Source: Actinomycetes bacterium (GTDB lineage: Bacteria; Actinomycetota; Acidimicrobiia; Acidimicrobiales; RAAP-2). From it: a stretch of 22,424 bases of DNA. Positions 1 to 7,198 of this stretch are shown here, in pieces (the stretch's first letter is position 1; every line of letters starts with the position of its first letter). The DNA is taken from contig JAKBCI010000003.1 in the NCBI GenBank assembly GCA_021807965.1, positions 1 to 22,424 on the forward strand, in the 5' to 3' direction. A program made the position numbers and the translations under genes. The notes under the pieces were generated by a model. That model saw only the letters and a list, made by a program, of their open reading frames with translations, did no database searches and was not told where the DNA came from.

Positions 1-719
1 ATCAGATTGGTGACGATGTTGCGGTGCGTCGCCACCGCTCCCTTGGGACGTCCGGTGGTGCCCGAGGTGTAAAAGATGGTGGCGTCGTCGTCGGGCTCGA
101 TCGAGACGTCGACGGGTGTCGCGTCGCGGTCGACCGTGCCCAGGAAGTCGTCGAAGGAAACGACGCGCACCCGTCCGGACTGGTCGGTCGCCCGTGCGAC
201 GGGCTCGCCGGTCGAGAGCACCACGGCGTAGTTGAGATCGACCAGGTCGTCCCACAGGGGCCTGACGCGGTCGAGTCGCTCGTCATCGACGAACAGCACG
301 CGCGCGCCCGAGTCGGCCAGCCCGTATCGAAGCTCGTCACTCGACCACCAGGCGTTGAGCGGCACCGCGATGGCCCCCGCGATGACGATCCCCCAATACG
401 CGCACACCCAGTCGGGTAGGTTGCGCGAGGCGATCGCGACGCGGTCCCCGGGCCCGACGCCGACCTCCACCAAGCGCCGCGACAGCGTCGCGGCGCGTCG
501 ATAGTGCTCGGCGAAGCTCATGCGTTCGTCCTCGTAGACAAGAAACTCGCGTTCGCCGTGGCGAGACGTCGATTCGAAGACGTCACGCAACGTGGCCGGC
601 GCGTTCTTCCACACCGTCGTCGGCACGCCGTTCACGAGGCGTTCTTCGAGTTCGAAGACTTGGCCCGGGGCTGTCATGAGGGCCGTGGCCTGAGCTAACG
701 AGAGCGGCGGGTCACCCAT
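1..719 (-). CDS. Acyl-CoA synthetase (AMP-binding), N-terminal part
   Basis: This is the N-terminal 239 codons of a class I adenylate-forming enzyme, which activates a carboxylic acid to acyl-AMP and then acyl-CoA. The frame stays open to the window edge, so the C-terminal part lies outside. The diagnostic A3 P-loop, YTSGTTGRPKGA, is at about residues 217-228 (complement of bases 36-71). Before it lie features usual in the fatty-acyl-CoA ligase family: GPGDRVAI near residue 78, a WGI-like segment and PLNAWW. I placed the start at the ATG at 719, which overlaps the orn stop by 8 nt (ATGGGTGA). An in-frame ATG at 677 is a credible alternative, and neither has a clear Shine-Dalgarno. It follows orn on the same strand and is probably cotranscribed with it. 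The substrate chain length cannot be told from this part. Confidence 0.88.
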   Translation of the reverse strand, partial: MGDPPLSLAQATALMTAPGQVFELEERLVNGVPTTVWKNAPATLRDVFESTSRHGEREFLVYEDERMSFAEHYRRAATLSRRLVEVGVGPGDRVAIASRNLPDWVCAYWGIVIAGAIAVPLNAWWSSDELRYGLADSGARVLFVDDERLDRVRPLWDDLVDLNYAVVLSTGEPVARATDQSGRVRVVSFDDFLGTVDRDATPVDVSIEPDDDATIFYTSGTTGRPKGAVATHRNIVTNL

Positions 720-1275
720 CGTGGCGCGACGAGTCGGGCACTGGCCGATTGAACAACTGGTCCCGGTAATGGGCGAGTTCGGCGATCGACTCGCGAATGT
801 CGTCCAGGGCCCGATGGGTGGTCTCCTTCTCGGGCATGGTCGCGAGCACGTCGGGGTGCCATCGTCGGGCGAGTTCCTTGAGCGTGGACACGTCAACGTT
901 GCGGTAGTGGAAGAACGCCTCAAGCTCCGGCATGTAGTGCTGGAGGAAGCGCCGATCGGTGCCGATGGAGTTGCCGCACAGCGGTACCGAGGCCGGTTCG
1001 CTGATGTGCTCGCGCAGAAAGTCGAGGGTCGCCTGTTCGGCGTCGGCCATGGTGATCGTCGAAGCCCGAATCGCAGGCAGGAGTCCGGACTTGGTGTGCA
1101 TCTGGGTGACGAAGTCACCCATCTGGCTCAACTGCTCCTCGGTGGCGCCGAGAACGAGGTCGGGACCTTCGGCGATGATCGTGAGGTGGTCGTCAGTGAT
1201 GATCGTGGCGATCTCAACGATCACGTGGCGATCCGGCTCGAGTCCGGTCATCTCTAGGTCCATCCAGGCGAGCAT
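712..1275 (-). CDS. orn: Oligoribonuclease (DEDDh 3'-5' exonuclease)
   Basis: Oligoribonuclease degrades 2-5 nt RNA, including pGpG, to mononucleotides in the cytoplasm. The 187-residue protein matches the usual family length. All DEDDh residues are visible: D6 and E8 in MDLEMTG, D107 in NSIGTDRRF, then H154 and D159 in HRALDDIRES. The HRALDDIRESIAELAHYR segment is a strong family signature. The start ATG at 1275 is preceded by TAGTGT with a 6-nt gap, which suggests a leaderless transcript. The gene is divergent from dut (48-bp gap) and its stop overlaps the start of the downstream acyl-CoA synthetase gene. Confidence 0.96.
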   Translation of the reverse strand: MLAWMDLEMTGLEPDRHVIVEIATIITDDHLTIIAEGPDLVLGATEEQLSQMGDFVTQMHTKSGLLPAIRASTITMADAEQATLDFLREHISEPASVPLCGNSIGTDRRFLQHYMPELEAFFHYRNVDVSTLKELARRWHPDVLATMPEKETTHRALDDIRESIAELAHYRDQLFNRPVPDSSRHDG

Positions 1276-1281
1276 TCCACG

Positions 1282-1287
1282 ACACTA
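1282..1287 (-). promoter_or_regulatory. Candidate -10 box of orn (leaderless)
   Basis: On the minus strand TAGTGT ends 6 nt before the orn ATG, so transcription would begin at or next to the start codon. No convincing -35 box is visible. The same geometry recurs at dut, the nitroreductase, fur, msrA and the HNH gene in this window. Confidence 0.5.
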
Positions 1288-1310
1288 CCGAGTGCGACGC
1301 GAGCCGGCGA

Positions 1311-1316
1311 TAGTCT
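1311..1316 (+). promoter_or_regulatory. Candidate -10 box of dut (leaderless)
   Basis: TAGTCT is followed by 7 nt and then the dut ATG at 1324. There is no Shine-Dalgarno in that gap and no clear -35 box. The 48-bp space to orn would hold both divergent promoters. Confidence 0.5.
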
Positions 1317-1323
1317 CGGACGG

Positions 1324-1758
1324 ATGGACGTTGCCTTCACCACGCTGCGCGACGACGCCGTGGCGCCGCGGCGAGCCAACGAGGGCGACGCCGGCTTCGA
1401 CCTGGTGGCGGTGGAGGAGTACCGGCTCGCCCCCAGCGGAGGACGGGCTCTGATTGGCACGGGCCTGGCGATAGCGATTCCCGAGGGCTTCGCCGGTTTG
1501 GTCTTGCCTCGGAGCGGACTGGCCATCAATCACGGCGTGACGTGCGCGAACGCGCCGGGACTGATCGACTCGGGCTATCGCGGTGAGATCCGAGTGGCGC
1601 TGGTCAATCACGACCCTGGACGCGAGTACGTCGTTCACGTCGGGGACCGAGTCGCCCAGCTTCTGATCACGGCTGTGCCCGCGGTCAACCTGCGGGTCGT
1701 GGACCAGCTGCCGGATTCCGCGCGCGGCGCCGGCGGCTTTGGCAGCTCGGGTCGGTAA
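1324..1758 (+). CDS. dut: dUTP diphosphatase (dUTPase)
   Basis: The enzyme hydrolyses dUTP to dUMP and pyrophosphate, keeping uracil out of DNA and supplying dUMP for thymidylate synthesis. The 144-residue protein has the length of a trimeric dUTPase and shows all five family motifs in order: DAGFDL (22-27), PRSGLA (62-67), APGLIDSGYRGEI (77-89) with the catalytic-motif Asp at 82, GDRVAQLLI (107-115), and the C-terminal glycine-rich RGAGGFGSSG arm (134-143). The start ATG lies 7 nt after a TAGTCT box. It is divergent from orn and followed by a tRNA gene. Confidence 0.97.
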   Translation: MDVAFTTLRDDAVAPRRANEGDAGFDLVAVEEYRLAPSGGRALIGTGLAIAIPEGFAGLVLPRSGLAINHGVTCANAPGLIDSGYRGEIRVALVNHDPGREYVVHVGDRVAQLLITAVPAVNLRVVDQLPDSARGAGGFGSSGR

Positions 1759-1777
1759 CTTGTAGCTCAGCAGCGCG

Positions 1778-1806
1778 TTGGCACGCTGTCGCTCGTCGGC
1801 TACACT
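1778..1806 (+). promoter_or_regulatory. Promoter of tRNA-Gly
   Basis: TTGGCA (1778-1783) and TACACT (1801-1806) are separated by exactly 17 bp, close to the housekeeping sigma consensus. The predicted start near 1813 would leave only about four bases before the mature tRNA 5' end at 1817. This is the clearest two-box promoter in the window. Confidence 0.72.
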
Positions 1807-1816
1807 GGTTGCTGAC

Positions 1817-1892
1817 GCGGACGTAGCTCAGTTGGTAGAGCGCGACCTTGCCAAGGTCGAGGTCGCCGGTTCGAGCCCGGTCGTCCGCTCCA
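1817..1892 (+). tRNA. tRNA-Gly (anticodon GCC), CCA encoded
   Basis: A complete cloverleaf can be folded. The acceptor GCGGACG (1817-1823) pairs perfectly with CGTCCGC (1882-1888). The D-arm is GCTC/GAGC. The anticodon stem CGACC/GGTCG encloses TTGCCAA, with anticodon GCC at 1850-1852, which reads GGC. The T-arm is GCCGG-TTCGAGC-CCGGT. A discriminator T at 1889 is followed by a genomic CCA (1890-1892). The anticodon assigns it to glycine. It has its own promoter immediately upstream and stands between dut and a CoA-transferase family gene. I see no duplicated 3' end that would mark an integration site. The 151 bp from 1893 to 2043 hold only the next gene's ribosome binding site. Confidence 0.96.
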
Positions 1893-2043
1893 GACAGGAT
1901 TTCGGTCACGATGCCGGTGGCGCACGGGGAAACGATGACCCCCTCGGCCCCGTGGTGGCGACGAGAGTCGATTTCGGGTATCGCGCAAATCGATGAACAG
2001 GTCTCGACGTGACCTGCCACACTTGGGTTGACCAAGGAGCGGC

Positions 2044-3297
2044 ATGCAAATCGTTGGCGCAGAAGAGATTGAACGCCGAGTCGCGTCCCTCGGGATCGTC
2101 GAACCGCGCGTCGTGGTTTCGGGAAACTTCGCGACACCCTGGACGTTGCTCGGGATCGTCGATCGGGCGCTGGAGCGTTACCGGGCCTTCGTGCTCAACC
2201 CACAGCGTGGCTGGCCACACCGTGAGGGATTGATTACGGAGTCGCCATTCGTCGGCGAGGGCGCCCGAGGGTCCGAGGACGTCGAATTCCTGCCCATGCG
2301 CCTATCGCTCGTGCCGAGGCTCTTCGCGACGTCGCGCCCCCCCGACGTGGTGCTCGTGCAATCCTCCGCGCCCCATCGGGGCCGGATCTCGCTCGGCATC
2401 GAAGTGAACATTCTGCCCGCGGCGATTCACGAGGTAAAACGGCGGGGTGGGCTGGTGATCGCCCAGGTAAACGCGCAGATGCCCTACACCATGGGTGATG
2501 GCGAGATCGACCTCGAGCTGGTCGACCTGGCCCTGGAGGTCGACGAGGCACTTCCGTCGCCATCGGCCCGGGTCGTCGACGAAGCGGCGGCGGCCATCGG
2601 CGAGCACATCGCGTCCCTCGCGAGCGACGGCACGACGCTGCAGATGGGTATTGGCCTGTTGCCCGATGCGGCGCTGACGTTTATGCACGGTCGCCGGCAC
2701 CTTGGCGTCTGGTCCGAGATGATCAGCGATGGCGTGATGGGCTTGGACCGGTCGGGCAGTATCGATCCCGATCGCGTCATCACCACCACCTTCTTGTATG
2801 GCACGCCCGACCTCTACCGGTGGGTCCATCGCAATCCCCGGGTGGTTATGCGACGGACCGAGGTCGCGAACAATCCGGCGCGCATCGCCGAGCAGGCCGG
2901 CATGCTGTCGATAAACACCGCGCTCGAGGTCGATCTCTTCGCCCAGGCCAACGCCAGCTACGTGCGCGGTGCGGTCTACTCGGGTTTTGGCGGTCAGCCT
3001 GACTTCGTGAGCGGCGCTTTGCATTCCCGCGGCGGACAGGCGGTCTTGGCGTTGCGATCCTGGCACGAGAAGTCGGACCAGTCGACGATCGTGCCACTGC
3101 TGACCAGTCCGGTGTGCTCCTTCCAGCACAGCGCCATCATCACCGAGCAGGGCATCGCCTCGATCTTCGGTCAGAGCCAGTGCGACCAGGCTTCGGCCAT
3201 CATCGCGTGCGCGGCGAATCCGCGGGCCCGTGATTCGCTGATCGAGTCGGCGAAGGCCATGGGAATTCTGCGCCAACGTCACCTGGGTGTTGCCTAG
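2044..3297 (+). CDS. Acetyl-CoA hydrolase/4-hydroxybutyrate CoA-transferase family
   Basis: A family I-like CoA-transferase or acyl-CoA hydrolase of 417 residues, close to the usual ~430 of 4-hydroxybutyrate and butyryl CoA-transferases. Visible landmarks are QMGIGLLPDAA (200-210), WSEMISDGV (223-231), whose E225 sits where this family keeps the catalytic Glu that forms the glutamyl-CoA thioester, and SGFGGQPDF (about 313-321), the glycine-rich active-site segment. AAGGAG at 2034-2039 supports the ATG at 2044. The family exchanges CoA between acetyl-CoA and short-chain or hydroxy acids. Whether this member is a hydrolase or a transferase, and for which acid, cannot be read from sequence. An esterase gene follows 20 bp downstream. 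Confidence 0.88.
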   Translation: MQIVGAEEIERRVASLGIVEPRVVVSGNFATPWTLLGIVDRALERYRAFVLNPQRGWPHREGLITESPFVGEGARGSEDVEFLPMRLSLVPRLFATSRPPDVVLVQSSAPHRGRISLGIEVNILPAAIHEVKRRGGLVIAQVNAQMPYTMGDGEIDLELVDLALEVDEALPSPSARVVDEAAAAIGEHIASLASDGTTLQMGIGLLPDAALTFMHGRRHLGVWSEMISDGVMGLDRSGSIDPDRVITTTFLYGTPDLYRWVHRNPRVVMRRTEVANNPARIAEQAGMLSINTALEVDLFAQANASYVRGAVYSGFGGQPDFVSGALHSRGGQAVLALRSWHEKSDQSTIVPLLTSPVCSFQHSAIITEQGIASIFGQSQCDQASAIIACAANPRARDSLIESAKAMGILRQRHLGVA

Positions 3298-3317
3298 GCT
3301 GCACGCGAGGAGGCTCC

Positions 3318-4247
3318 ATGATTGACCCGGCACTGCAGCAGTACGTGGACGACATACGCGCGAATCCGGCGCCGCACCCCTCGACGGTCGACATACAGCG
3401 ACGGCGGGCCGCGTACCGCGAAGGGGCGACCGCGCTCTGGCCAGAACCCGTCGCGCTCGCCGAGGTCCGCGAGTGCGCCCTCGACCTGCCTGGTCGGACG
3501 GTCGCGGGCCGGCTCTACGTTCCCACCGCGGACGAATCACGAGGCTTCGTGCTCTACTTCCACGGTGGTTCCTTCGTGGTCGGCGACCTCGAGACCCACG
3601 ATGGCGTCTGTCGGCGTCTCGCGGTCGACACCGGCATGCGCTTCCTCGCGATCGACTATCGACTCGCGCCCGAGCACCCGTTCCCGGCCGGTCTGGACGA
3701 CGTCGTGGAGGCGCTGCGCTACGTGGCTGGGCATCGCGCCGAGTTCGGCGATCCGGGAGCGACGTTGTTCGTCATGGGTGATTCCGCAGGGGCGACCCTG
3801 GCCACGGTGGCCGCGACGCTCACGCGGCACGAGGGCCTGGGCGTCGGTGCCCAGGTACTGCTCTACCCGACGCTCGGACCCGAGATGCTCACGGACTCGG
3901 CGCACGACTACGGCACCGGCTTTTGGCTGGAGCTCGACCACCTGCGCTACGACTACGGCCAGTACCTCGCTGGCGCGGACCACACCGACCCGCGCGTCTC
4001 GCCCCTGCTTGGCACCGATCTCGCGGACTCGCCACCCGCGATCGTCGTGGTGGCGTCGTGCGACCCGTTACGCGACGAGGCCGTGGCGTACGCGGGTCTG
4101 CTCGAGCACTACGGCGTGCCCGTCGAACTCCTCGAAGCAAAGGGGATGATCCACGGGTTCATCCGTCTCGGCGGGACCTTCCCCGAGGCGCTGGCCATCG
4201 TCGACGACCTGGCGGAACATATGCACCGGCTCGTCGAGCGTTCGTGA
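3318..4247 (+). CDS. Alpha/beta hydrolase, HSL-type (fold-3) esterase
   Basis: A carboxylesterase of the hormone-sensitive-lipase family (309 residues, typical length). It has the oxyanion motif HGGSF (82-86), the nucleophile elbow GDSAGA with Ser156, an acid in CDPLRDE (D249 or D253), and the catalytic His279 in MIHGF. YRLAPEHPFPA (114-124) is a further strong signature of this family. No signal peptide is present, so it should be cytoplasmic and act on short-chain esters. GAGGAGG at 3307-3313 gives a good ribosome binding site for the ATG. The stop overlaps the GTG of the following sulfatase-like gene (GTGA), so the two are translationally coupled. Confidence 0.92.
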   Translation: MIDPALQQYVDDIRANPAPHPSTVDIQRRRAAYREGATALWPEPVALAEVRECALDLPGRTVAGRLYVPTADESRGFVLYFHGGSFVVGDLETHDGVCRRLAVDTGMRFLAIDYRLAPEHPFPAGLDDVVEALRYVAGHRAEFGDPGATLFVMGDSAGATLATVAATLTRHEGLGVGAQVLLYPTLGPEMLTDSAHDYGTGFWLELDHLRYDYGQYLAGADHTDPRVSPLLGTDLADSPPAIVVVASCDPLRDEAVAYAGLLEHYGVPVELLEAKGMIHGFIRLGGTFPEALAIVDDLAEHMHRLVERS

Positions 4248-5683
4248 ACGTCCTCTTCGTCACGCTTGATCAGTTCCGAGGCGACACCCTTGGTGTGGCC
4301 GGCCACCCCCTCGTCCAGACGCCGACGCTCGACCGCATAGCCCGCGAGGGCGTTCGCTTCAGTCGCCACTACTCCCAGGCCGCCCCGTGCGCGCCCGGAC
4401 GGGCGGCACTCTACACCGGCACGTACCAGATGAACAACCGCGTGGTGGCCAACGGCACGCCCTTGGGCGCGCACGCCGCCAGCGTCGCCAGCGTGGCGCG
4501 CCAGGCGGGCTACGACCCCACGCTCTTCGGCTACACCGACCAGGGCCTCGATCCCCGAGCAGCTGAGGGCTCGGACGATCCGCGACTCGATGACTACGAC
4601 GGTGTGCTGCCCGGGCTCTCGGTTGGTCTGTACCTGCCCGAGAGTCAGGCCGGGTGGATCCAGTACCTGCGGGCCAAGGGCTACGACGTCCCCAGTGGAT
4701 GGGCGCCCGCCCTGCGCGGCGAGCCCGACCGCCACGAAGACGACTCCCTGAGCGGCTTTCTCACGACGCGCTTTCTCCAGTGGCTCGGCCATCAAGACTC
4801 GGGGTGGTTCGCGCACCTCAGCTACCTACGACCCCATCCCCCCTACGCGGCCGCGGGGCGCTACGCCTCGATGTACGACCCCGACGACGTCGAGCTCCCG
4901 ATCGCACCCGCTGACGTTGACCGTCACCCACTCCACGAGGCGGCCCTGTCCATCGAGGAGAGCGCGGCACCGACCACGGAAGGTGCGATGCGCCACCTGC
5001 GAGCCCAGTACTACGGCATGATCAGCGAGGTCGACGCGCAGCTCGGTCGAGTCCTGCGTGCGATCGAGGATCGGGGCGAGTGGTCCGACACTGTCGTGAT
5101 CGTGACCTCGGACCACGGGGACCAACTCGGCGACCACGGACTCATCCAGAAGTTGGGCTTCTTCCCGCAGAGCTATCACGTGATCGGACTGTGGCGCGAT
5201 CCGCGGCGCCGCGCCCCGGGATTCACCGTCGACCGCTTCACGGAGAACGTCGACATTCTGCCCACGCTGGCCGACACGCTCGGCGTCGAGACGCCCGCCC
5301 GATGCGATGGCCGATCACTCGTGCCACTGCTCGACGGACTCGACGTACCGTGGCGCAGCGCCGCGCACTACGAGTGGGACTATCGCTACCTGTTCATTGG
5401 TGAGACCCAGGACCAGTGGCCCCGCAACCGGTCGCTCTCACGACGAAACCTGGCGGTTTCGGTGAGCGACGACGCGGCCTACGTGCAATTTGGCGATGGC
5501 AGCTATCGCTGTTTCGACCTCCTCGCCGATCCGACGTGGCGCACGCCGTGTCGAGACACCGCGCGAGTACTGGCCGCCGCCCAGGAGCAACTGGTCTGGC
5601 GCCAAGAACACTTGGATCGGGATCTGACGGACATGGTTCTCGGACGCGAACGCTTGGGTCGATGGCCGCTGGCCACTCCGTGA
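4244..5683 (+). CDS. Sulfatase-superfamily hydrolase, phosphonate monoester hydrolase-like
   Basis: A 479-residue type I sulfatase-fold enzyme. D9 in NVLFVTLDQFRGD and D290-H291 in TSDHGDQLGDHG are metal ligands. C49 in CAPGR is the C-x-P-x-R cysteine that becomes formylglycine. Several stretches match my memory of Rhizobium/Burkholderia phosphonate monoester hydrolase (PMH) better than classical arylsulfatases: TGTYQMNNRVVANGTPL, GYDPTLFGYT, YLRPHPPY, QKLGFF and HYEWDYR. N70, Y97, the His of RPHPPY and K303 would correspond to known PMH active-site residues, while a Thr of that enzyme seems to be Asp (D99) here. No signal peptide is seen, also as in PMH. It starts at GTG 4244, overlapping the esterase stop. 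Its natural substrate (sulfate, phosphate or phosphonate ester) is open. Confidence 0.85.
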   Translation: MNVLFVTLDQFRGDTLGVAGHPLVQTPTLDRIAREGVRFSRHYSQAAPCAPGRAALYTGTYQMNNRVVANGTPLGAHAASVASVARQAGYDPTLFGYTDQGLDPRAAEGSDDPRLDDYDGVLPGLSVGLYLPESQAGWIQYLRAKGYDVPSGWAPALRGEPDRHEDDSLSGFLTTRFLQWLGHQDSGWFAHLSYLRPHPPYAAAGRYASMYDPDDVELPIAPADVDRHPLHEAALSIEESAAPTTEGAMRHLRAQYYGMISEVDAQLGRVLRAIEDRGEWSDTVVIVTSDHGDQLGDHGLIQKLGFFPQSYHVIGLWRDPRRRAPGFTVDRFTENVDILPTLADTLGVETPARCDGRSLVPLLDGLDVPWRSAAHYEWDYRYLFIGETQDQWPRNRSLSRRNLAVSVSDDAAYVQFGDGSYRCFDLLADPTWRTPCRDTARVLAAAQEQLVWRQEHLDRDLTDMVLGRERLGRWPLATP

Positions 5684-5776
5684 TGGTCTGATCAGGTGGA
5701 CAACCAGCGCGACCAGGAGTGTTGACACTTCGTTCGGTGTCAGGCCGCGGTCCCGCCGCCGACGGCGAACTGACCG

Positions 5777-5808
5777 AGCCCGACCCCGGAGTCGGGCTGG
5801 CGCCCGAC
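5777..5808 (+). terminator. Alternating inverted repeat, possible terminator/attenuator
   Basis: AGCCCGAC (5777-5784) pairs perfectly with GTCGGGCT (5791-5798) across a 6-nt loop. The same GTCGGGC (5791-5797) can instead pair with a second GCCCGAC at 5802-5808 across a 4-nt loop. The two hairpins exclude each other. There is no T-tract, as is common for actinobacterial terminators. It lies about 95 bp after the sulfatase-like gene and about 75 bp before the binding-protein gene, so it may end the former or regulate the latter. I see no other clear signal in 5684-5881 apart from the ribosome binding site AGGGAG at 5871-5876. Confidence 0.4.
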
Positions 5809-5881
5809 CCCCCGTCGGCCGGGCCAATCTGATATCAATAACGGTTGCGTCACAACGACGTAACACAGTGAGGGAGATTTC

Positions 5882-6763
5882 ATGCAGCGGATTTCACGCG
5901 TGCGTCAAGCACTGGCCACGGTGGGCGTCACGACGCTCGTCTTGGCCTCCAGCGCAGTCGCGGGAGCGGCCCCGACCGGCCACTACAACGCCGCAGCCGC
6001 CAAACTGGTACCCGCGGCGTACAAGGGCAAGGTGTTGCAGGTCGCCACCGACGCCACCTACGCACCCGACGAGTACATGAGCGGCACCAAGATGGTTGGC
6101 TTCGACGTGCAGCTGATCAACGCGATTGCGACCACGCTCGGCTTGAAGGTGAACGAGAACAACGTGACCTTCGACAACATCATCGCCGGCATCAAGTCGG
6201 GCCACTACGTCATTGGCAACTCGTCGTTCACTGACACCAAGGCCCGCGAGGCCCAGGTGAACTTCGTCGACTACTTCCAAGCCGGCGAGGGCGTCTACGC
6301 GAAGTCCTCGTCAACGCTGGGCTTCGCTGGATTGAAGAGCTTCTGCGGTCACAGCGTCGCGGTCGAGACCGGCACGGTTGAGCAGACCGACGCCCAGACC
6401 ACGGCCAAGAGCTGCCCGGCGACCAAGAAGCTGAGCGTCCTGACCTTCTCAACCCAGACCGAGGCGAACGTCGCAGTCTCGTCGGGACACGCCCAGTTCG
6501 GCTTCGCCGACAGCCAGATCGCCGGCTACATCGTGGCGACGTCGAAGGGTGCCTTCAAGCTCGTCGGCAAGGCGGTCAACGTTGCGCCGTATGGCATCGC
6601 GACGCCCAAGACCGCTGCCGGACACCAGCTCGCCCTGGCCATCCAGGCCGCGCTGAAGGTCCTGATCGCCAACGGCACGTACCACGCGATCCTGACCAGT
6701 TTCGGTGTCCAGGCCGGGGCGCTGCCCGTCGGTCGCATCCAGCTCAACGGAGCGACGTCGTAA
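5882..6763 (+). CDS. Amino-acid ABC transporter substrate-binding protein
   Basis: An extracytoplasmic solute-binding protein of family 3 (polar amino acids), 293 residues. A Sec signal peptide covers about residues 1-29: basic MQRISRVRQ, hydrophobic VGVTTLVLASS, and AGA-AP as the probable cleavage site. It has no lipobox cysteine. Family landmarks are LQVATDATYAPDEY (52-65), MVGFDVQLINAIA (71-83), FDNIIAGIKSG (97-107), TDTKAREAQVNFVDYF (117-132) and the VETGTVEQ region (161-168). Two cysteines (C155, C178) could form a disulfide after export. AGGGAG at 5871-5876 supports the ATG. It belongs with the permease and ATPase genes that follow, although 435 bp and a strong hairpin separate it from the permease. 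The ligand is not predictable beyond an amino acid or a related small polar compound. Confidence 0.92.
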   Translation: MQRISRVRQALATVGVTTLVLASSAVAGAAPTGHYNAAAAKLVPAAYKGKVLQVATDATYAPDEYMSGTKMVGFDVQLINAIATTLGLKVNENNVTFDNIIAGIKSGHYVIGNSSFTDTKAREAQVNFVDYFQAGEGVYAKSSSTLGFAGLKSFCGHSVAVETGTVEQTDAQTTAKSCPATKKLSVLTFSTQTEANVAVSSGHAQFGFADSQIAGYIVATSKGAFKLVGKAVNVAPYGIATPKTAAGHQLALAIQAALKVLIANGTYHAILTSFGVQAGALPVGRIQLNGATS

Positions 6764-6847
6764 GCGCACGCGCACGCGTCGGGAAGTGCAGCGCGCGGCG
6801 GCGACCTAGCCGCAGCGAGTTGCGACCCTGACCCGTTGATGATTTAT

Positions 6848-6882
6848 CGAAGCGGCGGCTCCCGGTGGGGGCCGCCGCTTCG
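6848..6882 (+). terminator. Strong hairpin downstream of the binding-protein gene
   Basis: CGAAGCGGCGGC (6848-6859) pairs perfectly over 12 bp with GCCGCCGCTTCG (6871-6882). A T-G wobble and CCC/GGG extend the stem to a 3-nt GGT loop. It lacks a T-tract. It lies 85 bp after the stop codon and would reduce read-through from the abundant binding-protein mRNA into the permease gene. Confidence 0.72.
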
Positions 6883-6892
6883 CGTCGTCAGT

Positions 6893-6927
6893 CGTGCGGT
6901 GACCTTGACCGCACGCCCTGCGGTGAC
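6893..6927. promoter_or_regulatory. Inverted/direct repeat cluster, operator-like
   Basis: CGTGCGGT (6893-6900) and ACCGCACG (6908-6915) form a perfect 8-bp inverted repeat with a 7-bp spacer. A third copy, TGCGGTGAC, follows at 6919-6927 and repeats 6895-6903. The half-sites therefore alternate (TGCGGT, ACCGCA, TGCGGT) with centres 13 and 11 bp apart. This could be a binding site for a dimeric regulator or alternative RNA hairpins. Its function is not known from sequence. Confidence 0.35.
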
Positions 6928-7198
6928 GATTGGGTAGGTTCGCGAGTCCTGCGCGCACTGGTCGACGGCGGCCTACCACCATGCTGTTCGGACCGGTCCA
7001 AGAGGGCCGTCACCGTCGCCGGTCGCGCTCTGCGATGCGCTCGTCCTGCTCTTGAGACGCCCATCGACGCTGCTGGCGCCCACGTGGTTGTCGGCGCCTG
7101 GACGAGGTCCGCAGTTGTCGACTCGGCAAGTTCGCCGCAACATTTTTGGTCCGAGTGGACAGATCTGGTCCCTCGGCGATTGTGTTAGAAACGTGACC
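6928..7198. other. Non-coding stretch before the permease gene
   Basis: No reading frame here has family-like sequence. The frames that are open look like high-GC chance frames. Because a terminator-like hairpin lies upstream, the permease promoter should be here, but I could not find a two-box match. The only hint is TAGAAA (7186-7191), 7 nt before the ATG at 7199, which lacks the final T of a good -10 box. A leader RNA or riboswitch cannot be excluded, but I recognise no known fold. Confidence 0.4.

Noticed and set aside
1760..1777. TGTAGCTCAGCAGCGCG, resembling a tRNA D-arm, upstream of tRNA-Gly
   Set aside because: It matches only a short D-stem segment (TAGCTCAG and GCGC) and no other arm can be folded. 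It is too short to call a tRNA remnant or attachment site.
2302..3540. Long minus-strand open frame (412 codons) opposite the acetyl-CoA hydrolase-type gene
   Set aside because: Its translation is Arg/Gly/His-rich without family motifs, while the plus strand has clear motifs and a ribosome binding site. It is a high-GC shadow frame.
4109..4816. Minus-strand open frame of 235 codons opposite the sulfatase-like gene
   Set aside because: No recognisable domains; it lies over the formylglycine motif region of a well-supported gene on the other strand.
6865..7188. Open frame of 107 codons between the binding protein and permease genes
   Set aside because: It begins inside the terminator-like hairpin, has low-complexity high-GC composition, no ribosome binding site and no family character.
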